Shown here piece by piece: positions 37,256 through 48,413 of a DNA stretch of 64,000 nucleotides (the first letter of the stretch is position 1; each line of letters starts with the position of its first letter). Source of the stretch: Knoxdaviesia capensis (Eukaryota > Ascomycota > Sordariomycetes > Microascales > Gondwanamycetaceae); contig LNGK01000003.1 of the NCBI GenBank assembly GCA_001510575.1, positions 192,883-256,882 of the forward strand, given 5' to 3'. Position numbers and translations under genes: made by a program. A model generated the notes under the pieces. It was not told the DNA's origin and did not search any database. It saw only the letters and a program-made list of their open reading frames with translations.

Positions 37256-40200
37256 TGTGAGGGCACACTGGGTAGAGTGTGGGGTAGTCGTCGGAATCGG
37301 AGTGGCCGTCGGTGGATGTAGTGGTGTTGGTGAGAGGTATATAGAAGTCAAGATGCTGTGTTGTGTTGTAGGAAATCGGGAGATGGTCTAGTTCGGCGCA
37401 GGTCACACCGACCGGCGGTTGCGGGAATGTGAGTGTGGAGTTGAAAGGAAAGTCGAAGGTTCGAAGGAATGAAGTCGGGAGAACAAGATTGAATGGTCGT
37501 TCGTTCTATTCAGTCGCAGAGGAATGTCGTCGTTTGTTGAGGTGAAGTTAAGGGTTATCGAGGAAGAAGTCGGGAAAGACGATGATCGGTTGACAAGGGA
37601 AACTGTGAGACAGAAACAAGGAGAGGGAAGGGAGAAAAGCAAAAGTGGGATGGCAGAGTATTTACTGAGTTTCGGGTTCGGAAAGACGACGACGAAAAGA
37701 AAGAGAACGAGCCTTAAAATGGTGGAACAGGGCAGGGGTCAAAGACAGTGGGAAAAGGTATGAAGCACTTGAGACGGACCCCCTGGACTTTTAAAGTGGT
37801 TTCTGGATTTTCCCTTGGGGAGAAGAGCGTGTCTGGAGTTTGGGTGAAAGGTGTGTGGGCAGGGTCAAAGCTCGCCAGCAGTCGCAACACACGGCATGCG
37901 TGCGGAGTGGGGAGCGGAGGAGGAAAAAGAGGAAAGCAAAGAGGGTGGGAGAACGGACGATTGATTGTATGGACAGAATAGGTGGTATTTCGGAGGGGGG
38001 GTCGGTCCCTTTGCTGGTCTGGGATCGAATCTAAATATATCTATTGTCGCAGTGTGGTTGTTGCTGGCTGCATCTGCATCTGGACCAGAGAGAGTGTGTG
38101 TGTGTCTTTTTGCGGCCTGGGGCTGAGACGGGAACCAGAGAACAAGCAGCAGAAGCAGGGCCGAGACTGCAACAGTGTACAGTAGATTTGGGCTTAGTGG
38201 GCCGGAGTAAGCGCTGGGGGGAGGGGACGTCAGCGTTGAGGTTGGATGGGTAGTGAGAGCGAGCGAGAGAGAGAGAGTGTGTGTGTGGCTGATTACCAAT
38301 GATGAGAGCAGATAGGCGAATGGGTGGTACTGAGAGTGAGACTGGGAACTATTGACTGGATTGGATGGAATCAGAGGGGGTGGTTGTGAGCATCTGATTC
38401 TGGGCGAGACAACACCGGCGGAGGGCGGGATATATGTGGCAGGGCCGAGATATAACACTGTGGGTCGGCAAGCGATGAGGGCATCACGAAGAAGCACAAA
38501 GAAACAGGATGATTACGTAGGGTCAAAACACTCACACGCAGAGAGATCAGACAGACAGGGAAATGAAGGGAAGGAAGACCGAAACGGGCGGAATTTTCCC
38601 TTCGTTCGGTTTTTCTTCTTTTTTTTTTCTTTTTTTCAGAACAAAGCGAAGAGTCAGAAAAGAGGGGGGTGGGTTGTTGAGAAGAACAAGGGAATGCCCC
38701 AAGCACAGAGAGGAGAAGTCGAAACAACTTGGAGACGGCAACTTCTAATACACATCCACTGAGTCAAAAAGTGTGTGTGTGTGCCAGCCAATGAACTTGG
38801 TCCGGCCGGCCATGGCGGGGAAACCTGCGTTAGATGCATAACTCGTCTATCACATATAGTTCAGAGAAGCAAGTGTCTTGTTAATGGCATATCCAGGCTA
38901 GATGCATATTTCTGTCCTGTATAGGGAGCACTGCGGCGTTGCCGGACGCACGCCCACAATTGGGGAGGTCGAACTGAGGCCAGACCTAAGCCAGCGAGGT
39001 TTGAGGCAAACGCCAGAATAGTGTGCCCCGACGGTAGAGTTGCAGGAGTAGAAGAAGTCAGATATAGTTGATACCAGTCTCACAGAGTCAGCATGCAGCT
39101 GTCAGGACATTGCTTGCTAGCTGTTACACATAACTCCATGCCGGTATGGATATATGCATCTAGGCGAGACTGCCGATTCTGGCTTGTCGTTTGCTCCTTC
39201 CTTGCGAACGAACCGGACAGTACGTACAGTACTCGTCCGTAGAGAATCCAGTGTGCAGAATAACGGAACCATAAATAAAAATGGAAAATTGAAAACCGGA
39301 CGAAGCAAAGCAAACACGCAGGGGCCCCGGAGCGTGTGGCTGCAAGTGCGGGAAGACCAGGAAGAAGGAGGAGCAGCATTCGGCAAGCATGCATCTCGTC
39401 GCCACAGACGGGTGCAAAGGGCAAAAGTGACCTGATTCTTTACAAGTATCACGACCTGGTGAGTGAGACAAGACCTGCCCAATGGCCCGCCGAACGGACG
39501 AAAAAGACGCGAGTGCGAACCAGCGCGAGGAGCCAGCCGTGAGATTACAGTACTTGGTACTCATAGCATAGGTACTGGACACATACATGTACAGAAGAAT
39601 TTGTCTCAAACCACCACTTAACTCCGACGCCAACATGTTGAAAAGCATTCCACGCAGAACCTCTGGCCGATCAATTTCCCTGCCTGTCAAGTCTTCACCT
39701 CGTCCGTTGAGAGTTTGTCAGCAGCACCGGGCGTCTCTGGCACGGCAGGTCACATCCTGGTCGCTTTGGTTTATGCGGGCATGTGTTTGGTGGTTCGAGG
39801 ACGACGGGTTCAGTTTGTGAAGGTGCTGGGCCTGTACAGGTCGGTCGTCCAGGCCGGCGATCTTTGATCACCAGGCTGTGGTGATATGGGTCGATGATGT
39901 CTGACCAGTCATAGTCACTAGCTATGCTCGGGCCCCGTGGCGGAGAAGAACATGGTCGGAGAGTTTGACGTCGACTGCACATACCACGAAAGTCGAAGTC
40001 CAAAAAGCAAAAAGAACGACACTCCTCCTCTTGCCAAGCGTCGGGCACCGCTCTTCTGGAATAACCCCATACCAGGCCACTCTCTGCAGCACTAAGACAG
40101 CAAGGACAAGCACGATGATGAACGAACAGCACCCCCTCCCCCACTCGCCCCCTGAAAGTCATTGCTTGAGAACAATTCCAGAACCTCGTCCAGGCACCGA

Positions 40201-41540
40201 GATTGTGCGGAAATGGCAGCTGAAAGACACTAGCCCGGCCGGCCCCGGGAGGATCCAGTCCGCCGGGTGAAGCTCTTCTTTTTCCACCTCCCGTGTAGGT
40301 CATTGGACCTACGTTGCGTACAGTACAGTACATACATACAGTACAGTACAGACAAAAACTCGGCCTACACGCAAATAAGACAAAAGTCGGCCCAAGCCGA
40401 TGATGAATGAGGCTGACACGTTGTGTCCGACAAAGCAACAAAATGCGTGCGTGCGTGCGTCCGGGGGAAGTATTTCGTCCCACGTCGCCCCCTTTCGAAC
40501 CTGCCAAACACACACGCTCTCTCTCTCTCTCTGTTGCCAAAGCCCCGGAGATCCAAGGCCGGTAAGTAAACGCAGATGACTCCATCCCAGACTGAACTTA
40601 TGATTTCCCGGCTACCGCGAAGTTGCACGCACAGTCGAGGAAGCTTTCGATACGGTGCTGCACTGGAGAACGCACAAGAGGGTGTTCGCATAGGGCGGGT
40701 TTTCCACGCTGTCGTCGATCGACCGAGCATTCGACGTCGTCTCAAATATACCATGCCTGATTCCACCCGCTGTTTCTCTCTCTCTGCTTGCACGCCGCAG
40801 GCCCAGCGCGCCTTATAATTTATATCTGGAGGCGAAAAAGAGCCAACTTACCAGTTCTGTGGTCCACACACACAACCCCTACGCCCCCCCGCCGTCTTTT
40901 CGCATCCCCCAGCAGCACATCAGTTTCAGGTTGTGTCTCATCGCCAGCAAAGCTTGTTTGCTGGGGCGAGCATCATCGTCTTCGCACGAACAAACCGCTG
41001 CGGGAAGTCCGCAGAGGGCCATCTCTCTCCGTGTGTGTAAAAAAGCCGTCTCTCGGTGTCGTGTGCGTGTGTGTTCATGCCATGTGGGAGGCCGCCCGCG
41101 CGGAGTTTGTCTTGTCGTCTTTGCTGCGTGAAGCAGAAAACGGGGAGAAAACCTGAGGTTCTCGGCGCGGGAAGCCTCAGACCAAAGCAATCACAGGGCT
41201 TAGCCTTCAAGTTGCAAGGGCGGGTGTCGCTGGTGTCAGGTCACGGTCCCGTGAAGCCGTGGAGAGGCCGGCCTGGGCCGGGCGGAATCCCGCCGTATGG
41301 CGCCGACGAATGACACCAATCAGGGAAGGAGTGTGCCTATCTCGATCGATTCGGGAGCCACGTTTTTTTTTTTTTTCATCCCCAGCGACACACTACGTCC
41401 ATAATTCGAGCATGCTCTTCCACCACACTCCAGGTGCAGAGCATTAAATCAAAAAATTAGTTCAACAGCGGTGAACAAAAGTGAATCATGGGAAACGAAA
41501 AAAAAGCGAAAGCAAAAAATTGGAAACAAAAAAATTCAAC
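37256..41540 (-). promoter_or_regulatory. Long upstream region of the Zn2Cys6 gene
   Basis: About 4.3 kb to the tRNA gene. The first 1.5 kb (37.3-38.8 kb) is purine-rich on the plus strand, so pyrimidine-rich in the sense direction of the Zn2Cys6 gene, as expected for promoter and leader. Further away lie clusters of the TACAGTAC motif and a 296-codon ATG frame on the minus strand (40585 down to 39695), discussed under findings. I see no recognised gene. Confidence 0.5.
40318..40353. repeat. GTACA/TACAGTAC mini-repeat
   Basis: TACAGTACAGTACA occurs twice in direct orientation, separated by four bases. The same TACAGTAC/GTACTGTA word recurs near 4050, 13170, 39225 and 39547. Confidence 0.75.
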
Positions 41541-41650
41541 GGGGCCATTCGAGGATCGAACTCGAGACCTGGTAAATTCACAGTTTGGAACCTGTAAAGG
41601 AACTTTTTCAACATCCCGAATCACCAATCATACCACTAGACCAATGGCCC
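41541..41650 (-). tRNA. tRNA-Pro (anticodon CGG) with 38-nt intron
   Basis: Folds into a full cloverleaf on the minus strand. The acceptor stem GGGCCAT pairs with ATGGCCC; a D arm holds an A-box-like TGGTCTAGTGG; the anticodon stem GGTGA/TTACC encloses TT-CGG-G; the T arm TCGAG/CTCGA has loop TTCGATC (B box). Removing an intron at 41577-41614, immediately 3' of the base after the anticodon, leaves a 72-nt tRNA. Anticodon CGG reads the proline codon CCG, and the 5' half has the usual tRNA-Pro sequence. A run of seven T on the minus strand just past the 3' end is a good RNA polymerase III terminator. Confidence 0.93.
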
Positions 41651-44509
41651 TGTCGTGTTGTGTTGGACGCAAGCCGCGCATATTTCGGCTTATGTAGGCT
41701 TGTGTCCTCTTGCCTTTTTTTTTTCCCTTCTTCCTTCCTTTCCCTTACGACTGGATGTCGCCGGATGTGCTTCATGTCGCTGGCGGTAACTCCAGCACGA
41801 TGGAGACCGCGTAGGCGCAAACTCCTCACTTCTTCTTCTTCTTTTTTTTTTCTTTTCCATGAATATGCAACATGGCGTCTTCTTTGACTCTCGTCAGTAT
41901 TCTAAACCCCTCGATTCCAACATGGGCAGCACACTCGAATCCGGTCGTTCGGCTCCCCCCGGCCGCGCGGTTCTATTTTTAGAACCTCTCACCACGTCTG
42001 TCGTTGGTTGTTTTTGGAATCTGGGTCTGACGTGCATCCATGGAGACGAAGCCCAGCCCGTGACCTCCGTAGTCCGGACGATGGAGGAACAGCGGTCACC
42101 GACTCACCTCAGAGCGCTTTCGCCCAGCCAGCGAGAACGATGCGAAATGCTCTTCCGCGGCGCTCTCCAGCTCGTCACCCGGCCCACGACGCTGCATAGG
42201 TAGTCCACGACAGTGTCATTGAGCGGTAGCGAACGTGTCGAGTATCTTAAAGTCTACCAACACCCTAACATCCTCGGTCAACGGTGCTTCTCCGACAACG
42301 GTCCGGGGGCCTGGACTTGCTGGTTCCCCCGACAGCTCCGTCTGGATCTACCCCGGACCCGGGGCTGCTCTGGCGTTGATATGCCAGCATCGGCCAGCAC
42401 TGGTGCTGTGCAGCCAAAGCCACGTCCTAGCCTTGCCATGCGTAAACCACTAGTACAACTACATTCCCTACAACTATGATAGCAGTCGCACATGGTTCAT
42501 TTTTCCCGATATGTCTCCGGCCTTACATGAGCTGACCGTGTATGAATCTTTTGCCTTCGGTAGGCTCCAAGTCGCGATCGAGAATGCTGTATCGTTTCGG
42601 GCTACGGCAACCCTGAGATACACCATGTTCCTTTACGGACTCCGAGTTCAACAGCTTTCCATCATTCACCCGCGCCCCGCGCCTTTCTCCCCTTCGGTGC
42701 ACCCAGAAGCGGCGTCTGTGCTTGCCGCTGGGCCGGCATTCGCGAGAATTTCGATGTGTCTCAGCGCCAACTCTGCACGCATGGTGGCGCCAGGGACGGT
42801 TTTGCGCTGCAGCCGCTTGTAGAACCCCCCCTTCCCTCCCCCCCTCCTCCCGATGGTTGGTAGTAACCAGCGGGACTCTGCGACTTCGGGTCTGGTGGAT
42901 GGCTGATGATCCTCCGCCAGCTACCCCAGACGCTCAGAGGCCGCGCTAGCGCTGCTGGCAAGCTCGGGAGACTTGGTGTGTCCGACCACCGCGGTATTCC
43001 CGTCCGGACCGCGCAGAGGTTATCGGGCTCCGTAGCGGTGATAGTGAGTGCCCTCTTCCCAGCGCCGCACTGCTCAAGGCGCAGTTTTCAGTGCCGATTC
43101 CTAAGTGTGCTCGCCGGCGCTGCTGAGCCGGAGGATCTCGTCCTGCGTGATGAAGGGGATGTGTCCCCTGATTACTGGCTGTGACGGCCAGTCTCCCCTC
43201 AGCTCCAAGAGGCTATCTATGATATATGTACCGGGGGGGATAATTAGAAGTTACCCGATTCCAAACTCTCATTGAAGAAATCGCTGATTCCCCGAGACCC
43301 CAGTGCAAGACATCGTCCCAGGAGGGTGGCTACAGACAAACGCACAGTACTTGGTGGTGGTCGTGGTGGCGGAAGCGGAGTTGGAGCAAGGCCGGCAGCG
43401 GGATGTTGGGAGAACGGGGTCATGGTGTCAAATGTTGTGCCATGACCATCCAGTACCGCTCAGCACCGGTGCTTGCTCGGATCCGAAGTCTACGGCCCGG
43501 ACCACCGTGTTTCCTGTCGGAGAGAGCCCGCATCACCGCCGCCCCAGGATCAGCAGGCCATCCCCAACCCCAAGCACCACCACCACCGTATCACACACAT
43601 TCACAGCACGCTCAAAACGCCAATCATGCAGAACTGATAATTTGTATAGCTCTGACCCCCGTCTAAGTACATCTTCCCCGTCCTCCACCCCATCTCCTCC
43701 CCTTCCCACTGAAAGCCGAAGGAGACCAGGAACAGGAGAACCGCATATGTGTAGCTACCTCCCGGACCCCGTGGTGATACACCAACGGACTCCCACGGTA
43801 TTATTGTTTTTTTTTTCTCGCAAAACAAAAGAAGAAAAGAGTCAAGAAATGGCAGAGATGACTTTATAAAGAAAACTAGTCATGCCCAGATACGTTTGAT
43901 ATCTTGGGTTTTCAAGAGCAAAGAAAAGACAAACAGAAAAAAAGTAAGAGGGGGATCCAAGAAGCGAAGGGGTTGAAAAAGTTCCCATGGCCGGGGGCGA
44001 GCTGCTCTAAAAGTCGTCGTAGCGATGAAATATGCTTTTAGTTGGTGTCTGTATACTGGGCGATCCCGGCCCAGTACGACCCGTGTATCCATGAAAACGG
44101 TGGTATATCATAAGAAAAAAGCGAAATCCCGCGGTCTCTTGAAAAGAAAAAAAAACGCAAGATTCGAGACCGCGGGGTGTAGGTGTGAAAGTCGTCTCAC
44201 CCTTTCGCAGAGTGCTGCGTGACGGGAGCGGGAGCTGCAGACGAAGAGAGAGAATCGAAGATTGGGGAATGAGAATGAAAAGGAAAAGGAGAATGAATAC
44301 AAAAGCAAAGAATGATGAAGAGATGAGAGAAAAAAAGAAACGCAGATGAATAGCTGGCTGTATGACGAAGCAAGATGTGAAGACCAAAACCAAGAAACGA
44401 AGAAGAAAAAGGGGGATATCCATCACATGAAGTTGTAGATCATGGCGCTGTATATTCGAAGAGGAGGTTGTCTGTCCACTTCGGCAACGGATGTTGTTAG
44501 CGGCTAGCT
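41651..44509. other. Gene-free stretch between tRNA and membrane-protein gene
   Basis: I see no gene. Open frames are short and lack conserved motifs. About 43.9-44.5 kb is purine-rich on the plus strand and probably holds the 3' UTR of the minus-strand gene that follows. An AACCCTAA-like CACCCTAAC occurs near 42261. Confidence 0.55.
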
Positions 44510-46060
44510 TCAAGCCACATCCTCTGTAAAGCGGCCCGTCGATGTCCGGGACCCGCTGTGCGCAGTCAGAGACCGGCCCAGCACGTCCGCCGGCACCGGG
44601 TCGCTAAACGGGTTGTGATTCGGCGTCGCGGGTGTCGGCGGGTCAGAGAACGGGTTGGTTTCCGTCGTCACGGGCGTCCGGGCCGGACTGGACCGCACCA
44701 GCGGAACACCACTGATGGGGCGAATTGGCGAGTCGGCCAGGATGCGGCCCCATGGGCCCGCCGACAGGTCGAACACGGTGGATTCGCGGTTGATGGTCGA
44801 TGTGGTGCTGAGCACGCTTTGGCGGAGGTCGACAGCACGCGACGGCTCGCTATAGCCGTCGCCACCGTGTTCCAGCACCGAGGGAAGTTTCCGGCCAGAC
44901 ACTTTGTAGAATCCCTTCTCGGCGGATGACGACGCGGTGTCGCTGGCGGGTTGCGGCAGGGCGCCGAATCCAAACAGGATGGGGGTCGAGAACCGCTTGA
45001 TCGTCGTAGTGGCAGATTCCGCCATGGACGAGGCTCCAGGTGCTGCAGCGCCGCCTGCCGGAGCCGGGGACAGAGCACCGCCGTCACCGCTGCCAGGGAG
45101 AAGCTTGCGCGACTGCGCACCACCCGCGCCGTCCAGAAGCATGATGCGGCCGCCTTGGCGCTTTTTCCACTTGATCAGCATCATGATGAGGAACACGATG
45201 ATAGCAGCTCCGGCGATACTTCCAACCACACTGCCGACAACAGTGCCGGTGGGCATTGGAGTGTCCTCGCCACTGTCCGTCGAGGGAGATTGTGTGGGAG
45301 GCACGGTGGGGGCTTCGAAGCCGCCAACGGGTCCATCAGCGGCGGGCGGGTTTGGCGTCTGGTTAGGGTCGACGAGAGACTGTAGTGTCGACGGCAAGTC
45401 GGTAGTGGTGGTCGACGAGAAAAGCGACACGCTAGTAGGCTTTATGATGAAGGGCCGGATGCCAGTGCTGTTCCCGTAGCTCGAACCATTGTGGAAGCCG
45501 GTTCCATTCAGCGGGCTGGTAAAGTTGAACTGGGTGGGGCGGCTAAACGACGGAGCGGTGAACAGAGGCGCCGATGCAGTGCCGAAAGAGTTAGTCGGGC
45601 TCACGGCGGAGATCGTCGAAGGCTCTTCGGTGGACGACGGAGCAGGAATGGCGGTCGACTCGGCAAACAGGGTCAGCGACGCATCAGACGGCGACGACGG
45701 AGTAAGGTCGATAAGCGGAGGGAGCTCTTCGACCACCGGTGGGGTGAGGTCGCTGGCGGGCGCTGGGTCGACGGTGAACTGGGGAGCAGGATCGACAGTC
45801 AGGGTCACATCAGGCGGATAGACGGTCTTGATGTGGATGGGATTTCCGTCGGGATCGACATAGTGAATGAGCGACACGGTCTGGACGATTTCTGTAACGA
45901 ACTCCTCCTCGCCGGAATCCTGACGGCGGTTGATGCCACGGGCGGCATGCTTTTTGTGCTTGTGTAAATGAGCGTTGTATGAGCGAGTATCTAGACGGGC
46001 CTGAGAGAGTGAAGACCCGGCAGCGAGACGCGTCATGATGAAGGGTGGCAGCCAAGGCAT
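44510..46060 (-). CDS. Single-pass membrane protein with Ser/Thr/Pro-rich ectodomain
   Basis: A single exon of 516 codons. Layout: a short N-terminus, a basic His/Lys/Arg patch with HLHKHKKH (about 31-38) and a dibasic RR near 45-46, a conserved-looking segment TEIVQTVSLIHYVDPDGNPI (about 56-75), a long Ser/Thr/Pro-rich region with several NGT/NGS/NST sequons (185-199), one membrane segment (about 274-296) followed by the stop-transfer KWKKRQ, then a cytosolic tail of about 215 residues rich in Ser/Pro/Thr. This is the layout of Mid2/Wsc-like fungal surface sensors, so I suggest a cell-surface protein; the sensor role is inference. No clear signal peptide is visible after either candidate start (46060 or the Met at 46036), so a small upstream exon may be missing. 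I do not recognise a named gene. Confidence 0.78.
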   Translation of the reverse strand: MPWLPPFIMTRLAAGSSLSQARLDTRSYNAHLHKHKKHAARGINRRQDSGEEEFVTEIVQTVSLIHYVDPDGNPIHIKTVYPPDVTLTVDPAPQFTVDPAPASDLTPPVVEELPPLIDLTPSSPSDASLTLFAESTAIPAPSSTEEPSTISAVSPTNSFGTASAPLFTAPSFSRPTQFNFTSPLNGTGFHNGSSYGNSTGIRPFIIKPTSVSLFSSTTTTDLPSTLQSLVDPNQTPNPPAADGPVGGFEAPTVPPTQSPSTDSGEDTPMPTGTVVGSVVGSIAGAAIIVFLIMMLIKWKKRQGGRIMLLDGAGGAQSRKLLPGSGDGGALSPAPAGGAAAPGASSMAESATTTIKRFSTPILFGFGALPQPASDTASSSAEKGFYKVSGRKLPSVLEHGGDGYSEPSRAVDLRQSVLSTTSTINRESTVFDLSAGPWGRILADSPIRPISGVPLVRSSPARTPVTTETNPFSDPPTPATPNHNPFSDPVPADVLGRSLTAHSGSRTSTGRFTEDVA

Positions 46061-47538
46061 TCCTCGGCAGAGAAGTTGACGGTAATGAGGATTTGATTCT
46101 GGAGGGAGATATAGATATAAAAGAGCGAGTGGGAGCTGAAATCTTGGATTGGTCGAAGGTGAAGCAAAAGAAGATGGTAAAAGTCCACGGGATACACAAA
46201 AAGAAAGGAAAATCAGAGCTAAACGACAGTGAAGTGAACACTCGAAAAACGAACGAGGGGAGTATTATCTAAAGAATGGCAGCATCTACATGTAGGTAGA
46301 TGACAGAAGATGGAGGGTTTGAGAATGAAAGAATATCAAGTTGGATAGTGTTACGATGTGTGCACAGATTTCGAAGACGTTGATTGAAGCGAGCCGATCA
46401 GCAAGAAAGCGATGGGCAAACAGGCATAACCAGCGAGTGAAAAAGGAGCAAAACAGAAGCGGTAACGAAAGACGGATCGATTATGGCGATGCTTCTTCAA
46501 AAGCTGTTCAAGCACATTCCACGACGAATGCAACTAAAATGACCGGCACGGAGTAAGAAAGCAACGGGAAGAAACGAAACAGAGAGCGAGCGAAAGGCGA
46601 ATTTTGTTCGGTGCGGAAATGGAGAATCGAAGAAAGAAACGGCGTCGAGCGAGAAGAATCGGGTCGGCGCGGATCGAGCGAGGGAAAACGGCGAATATCG
46701 CGAAAAATCGAAGAGAGAAGATATATATATCAAAGTTCGTTGTCACCTTTCATCAGCCACGTCCGGCGATAGGCCGTAAAGACGATGGCATGCCGTGGGG
46801 GAAGACGGCCGATGAGAAGATTTGGGCGGGAGAGAGAGGATGGTGGGAAAAGGGAAGATAAAGAGAGGATGGAGATAGAAGGGGGGGAAAAAAGAAGGAA
46901 GAAAAAAAAGAAGAGAAGAAAAAAATGTGCGTGAGAGTCACGAAAGGCGATTGGTGATGGCTGTGAGGAAAGAGCGTAAGTACCAGTGGGTGCAGTTCTT
47001 GCAGCAAAGGTACATCCACCGACAACCCGGATTCTTCGTCCCAAGGATGTCACGAAAGGAACAGCAGGTAAGAAGGAATAAGACGACGGGAAATTATCAC
47101 AGCACACTAGGCCCAAAGCGCGACAAATAATAATGCCAGGCCAGGGAGGTTTGAAGAGGCTGCTCGTCGACTTTCTGAGTGAGATTCGTCCAAACTCAAC
47201 AAAGCTAGGCCGAGAAGATTAAGACAGGGTATCGGATCCACGAACCACCTTTCATGGTTTCCCCCCTGTTTGGTGTGGTGTGGTATTTTTGGGAGGTGGA
47301 CAAGTTGCAGCAATCAAAAGACGGGCAAATTTGAAGGGAGCGGAGCGGGATGGCCAGGGACTGTGTCGTTGCAGTGCATGAAAGAGAGTGATGAAGACTC
47401 TGGAGAGACGCAGAAGGGGGGCCACAGAGCACTACCACCGCGATATATCTGAGTGTACTGACGTCTCGTATGGACGGATGAAGGTCTCGTGAGTCGTACT
47501 CCGTTTGTACCGTCGGTTTGCTTGCTGGGGCCAGAAGA

Positions 47539-47574
47539 GGCGGCGGCGGCGGTGGTGGTGGTGGTGGTGGTGGT
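47539..47574. repeat. (GGC)n(GGT)n trinucleotide repeat
   Basis: About four GGC units run into eight GGT units in non-coding DNA. Confidence 0.9.
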
Positions 47575-48361
47575 GCATAAGCCCGAATGTCGATATTCAG
47601 AGAACTGAATCAATCTCGCTTGGCCCACGACCGCTAGCTCCGGCCAATCAAAGCCAGCAACAGTACGCAAAAGTTGTGCGGTTCCCTGCAAGCCTGCAAG
47701 GGACACAGACTCAAAGCAAAGATTGCGGAAGATACAGAGTGGGTGGTGGTGTGTTGGACAGGAAGTACCGGCAAGCTGGATGGGACGCGCAAAAGGTACT
47801 CGGGGCAATGTCTGACTTGTGCTCTCAGAGGGAAATTGGGGCGCTGGAACAACGGAACAACACAGCATGTGTGTGTGAGTGTGCATATACTCGTAATCTA
47901 TCGTTGTCGCCCTCGTCGGTTTGGATTTTCCTTTGGCCGAGAATGTGGCGTGGGAAAAAGAGGCGTACCCGGGAGGCTCTACAGGATTAAAACTCTATAG
48001 GGTGCCGATTTCGAGGAGAAGAGAGAGAGAGAGAGAATGAATAAGTTGGCCGGTGAAGAAGAAGAAGAAAGATAAGATCAAGTTGATGAAAGAATACGAA
48101 GACGACACGGGAGTCATAGCAATTAAAAGGACGGCTTAGGGTCCGGTGTACTGTATAGGTTAGCACCAGAGAAACCCGCGAGGCAGGAACATACGGGGTA
48201 AAAAAACGTGAATACGAGAATGGCCGTTGACGACGAGACGAGAGCGGGGGAAAAAGACACGAGACTGTTTTGGGGGTGGCAGAAGAAACAAGCGGGGAGG
48301 CACACACACTCAATGGAGAACTAAGGTTGATCTCACATGTTGGGTTGGTGGAATCAGCTGC

Positions 48362-48365
<4 letters not shown>

Positions 48366-48412
<47 letters not shown>
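48366..48412. repeat. Long (GA)n microsatellite
   Basis: About 23 uninterrupted GA units, the longest simple repeat in the window. A shorter GA run lies at about 48015-48037. Confidence 0.97.
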
Positions 48413-48413
<1 letters not shown>

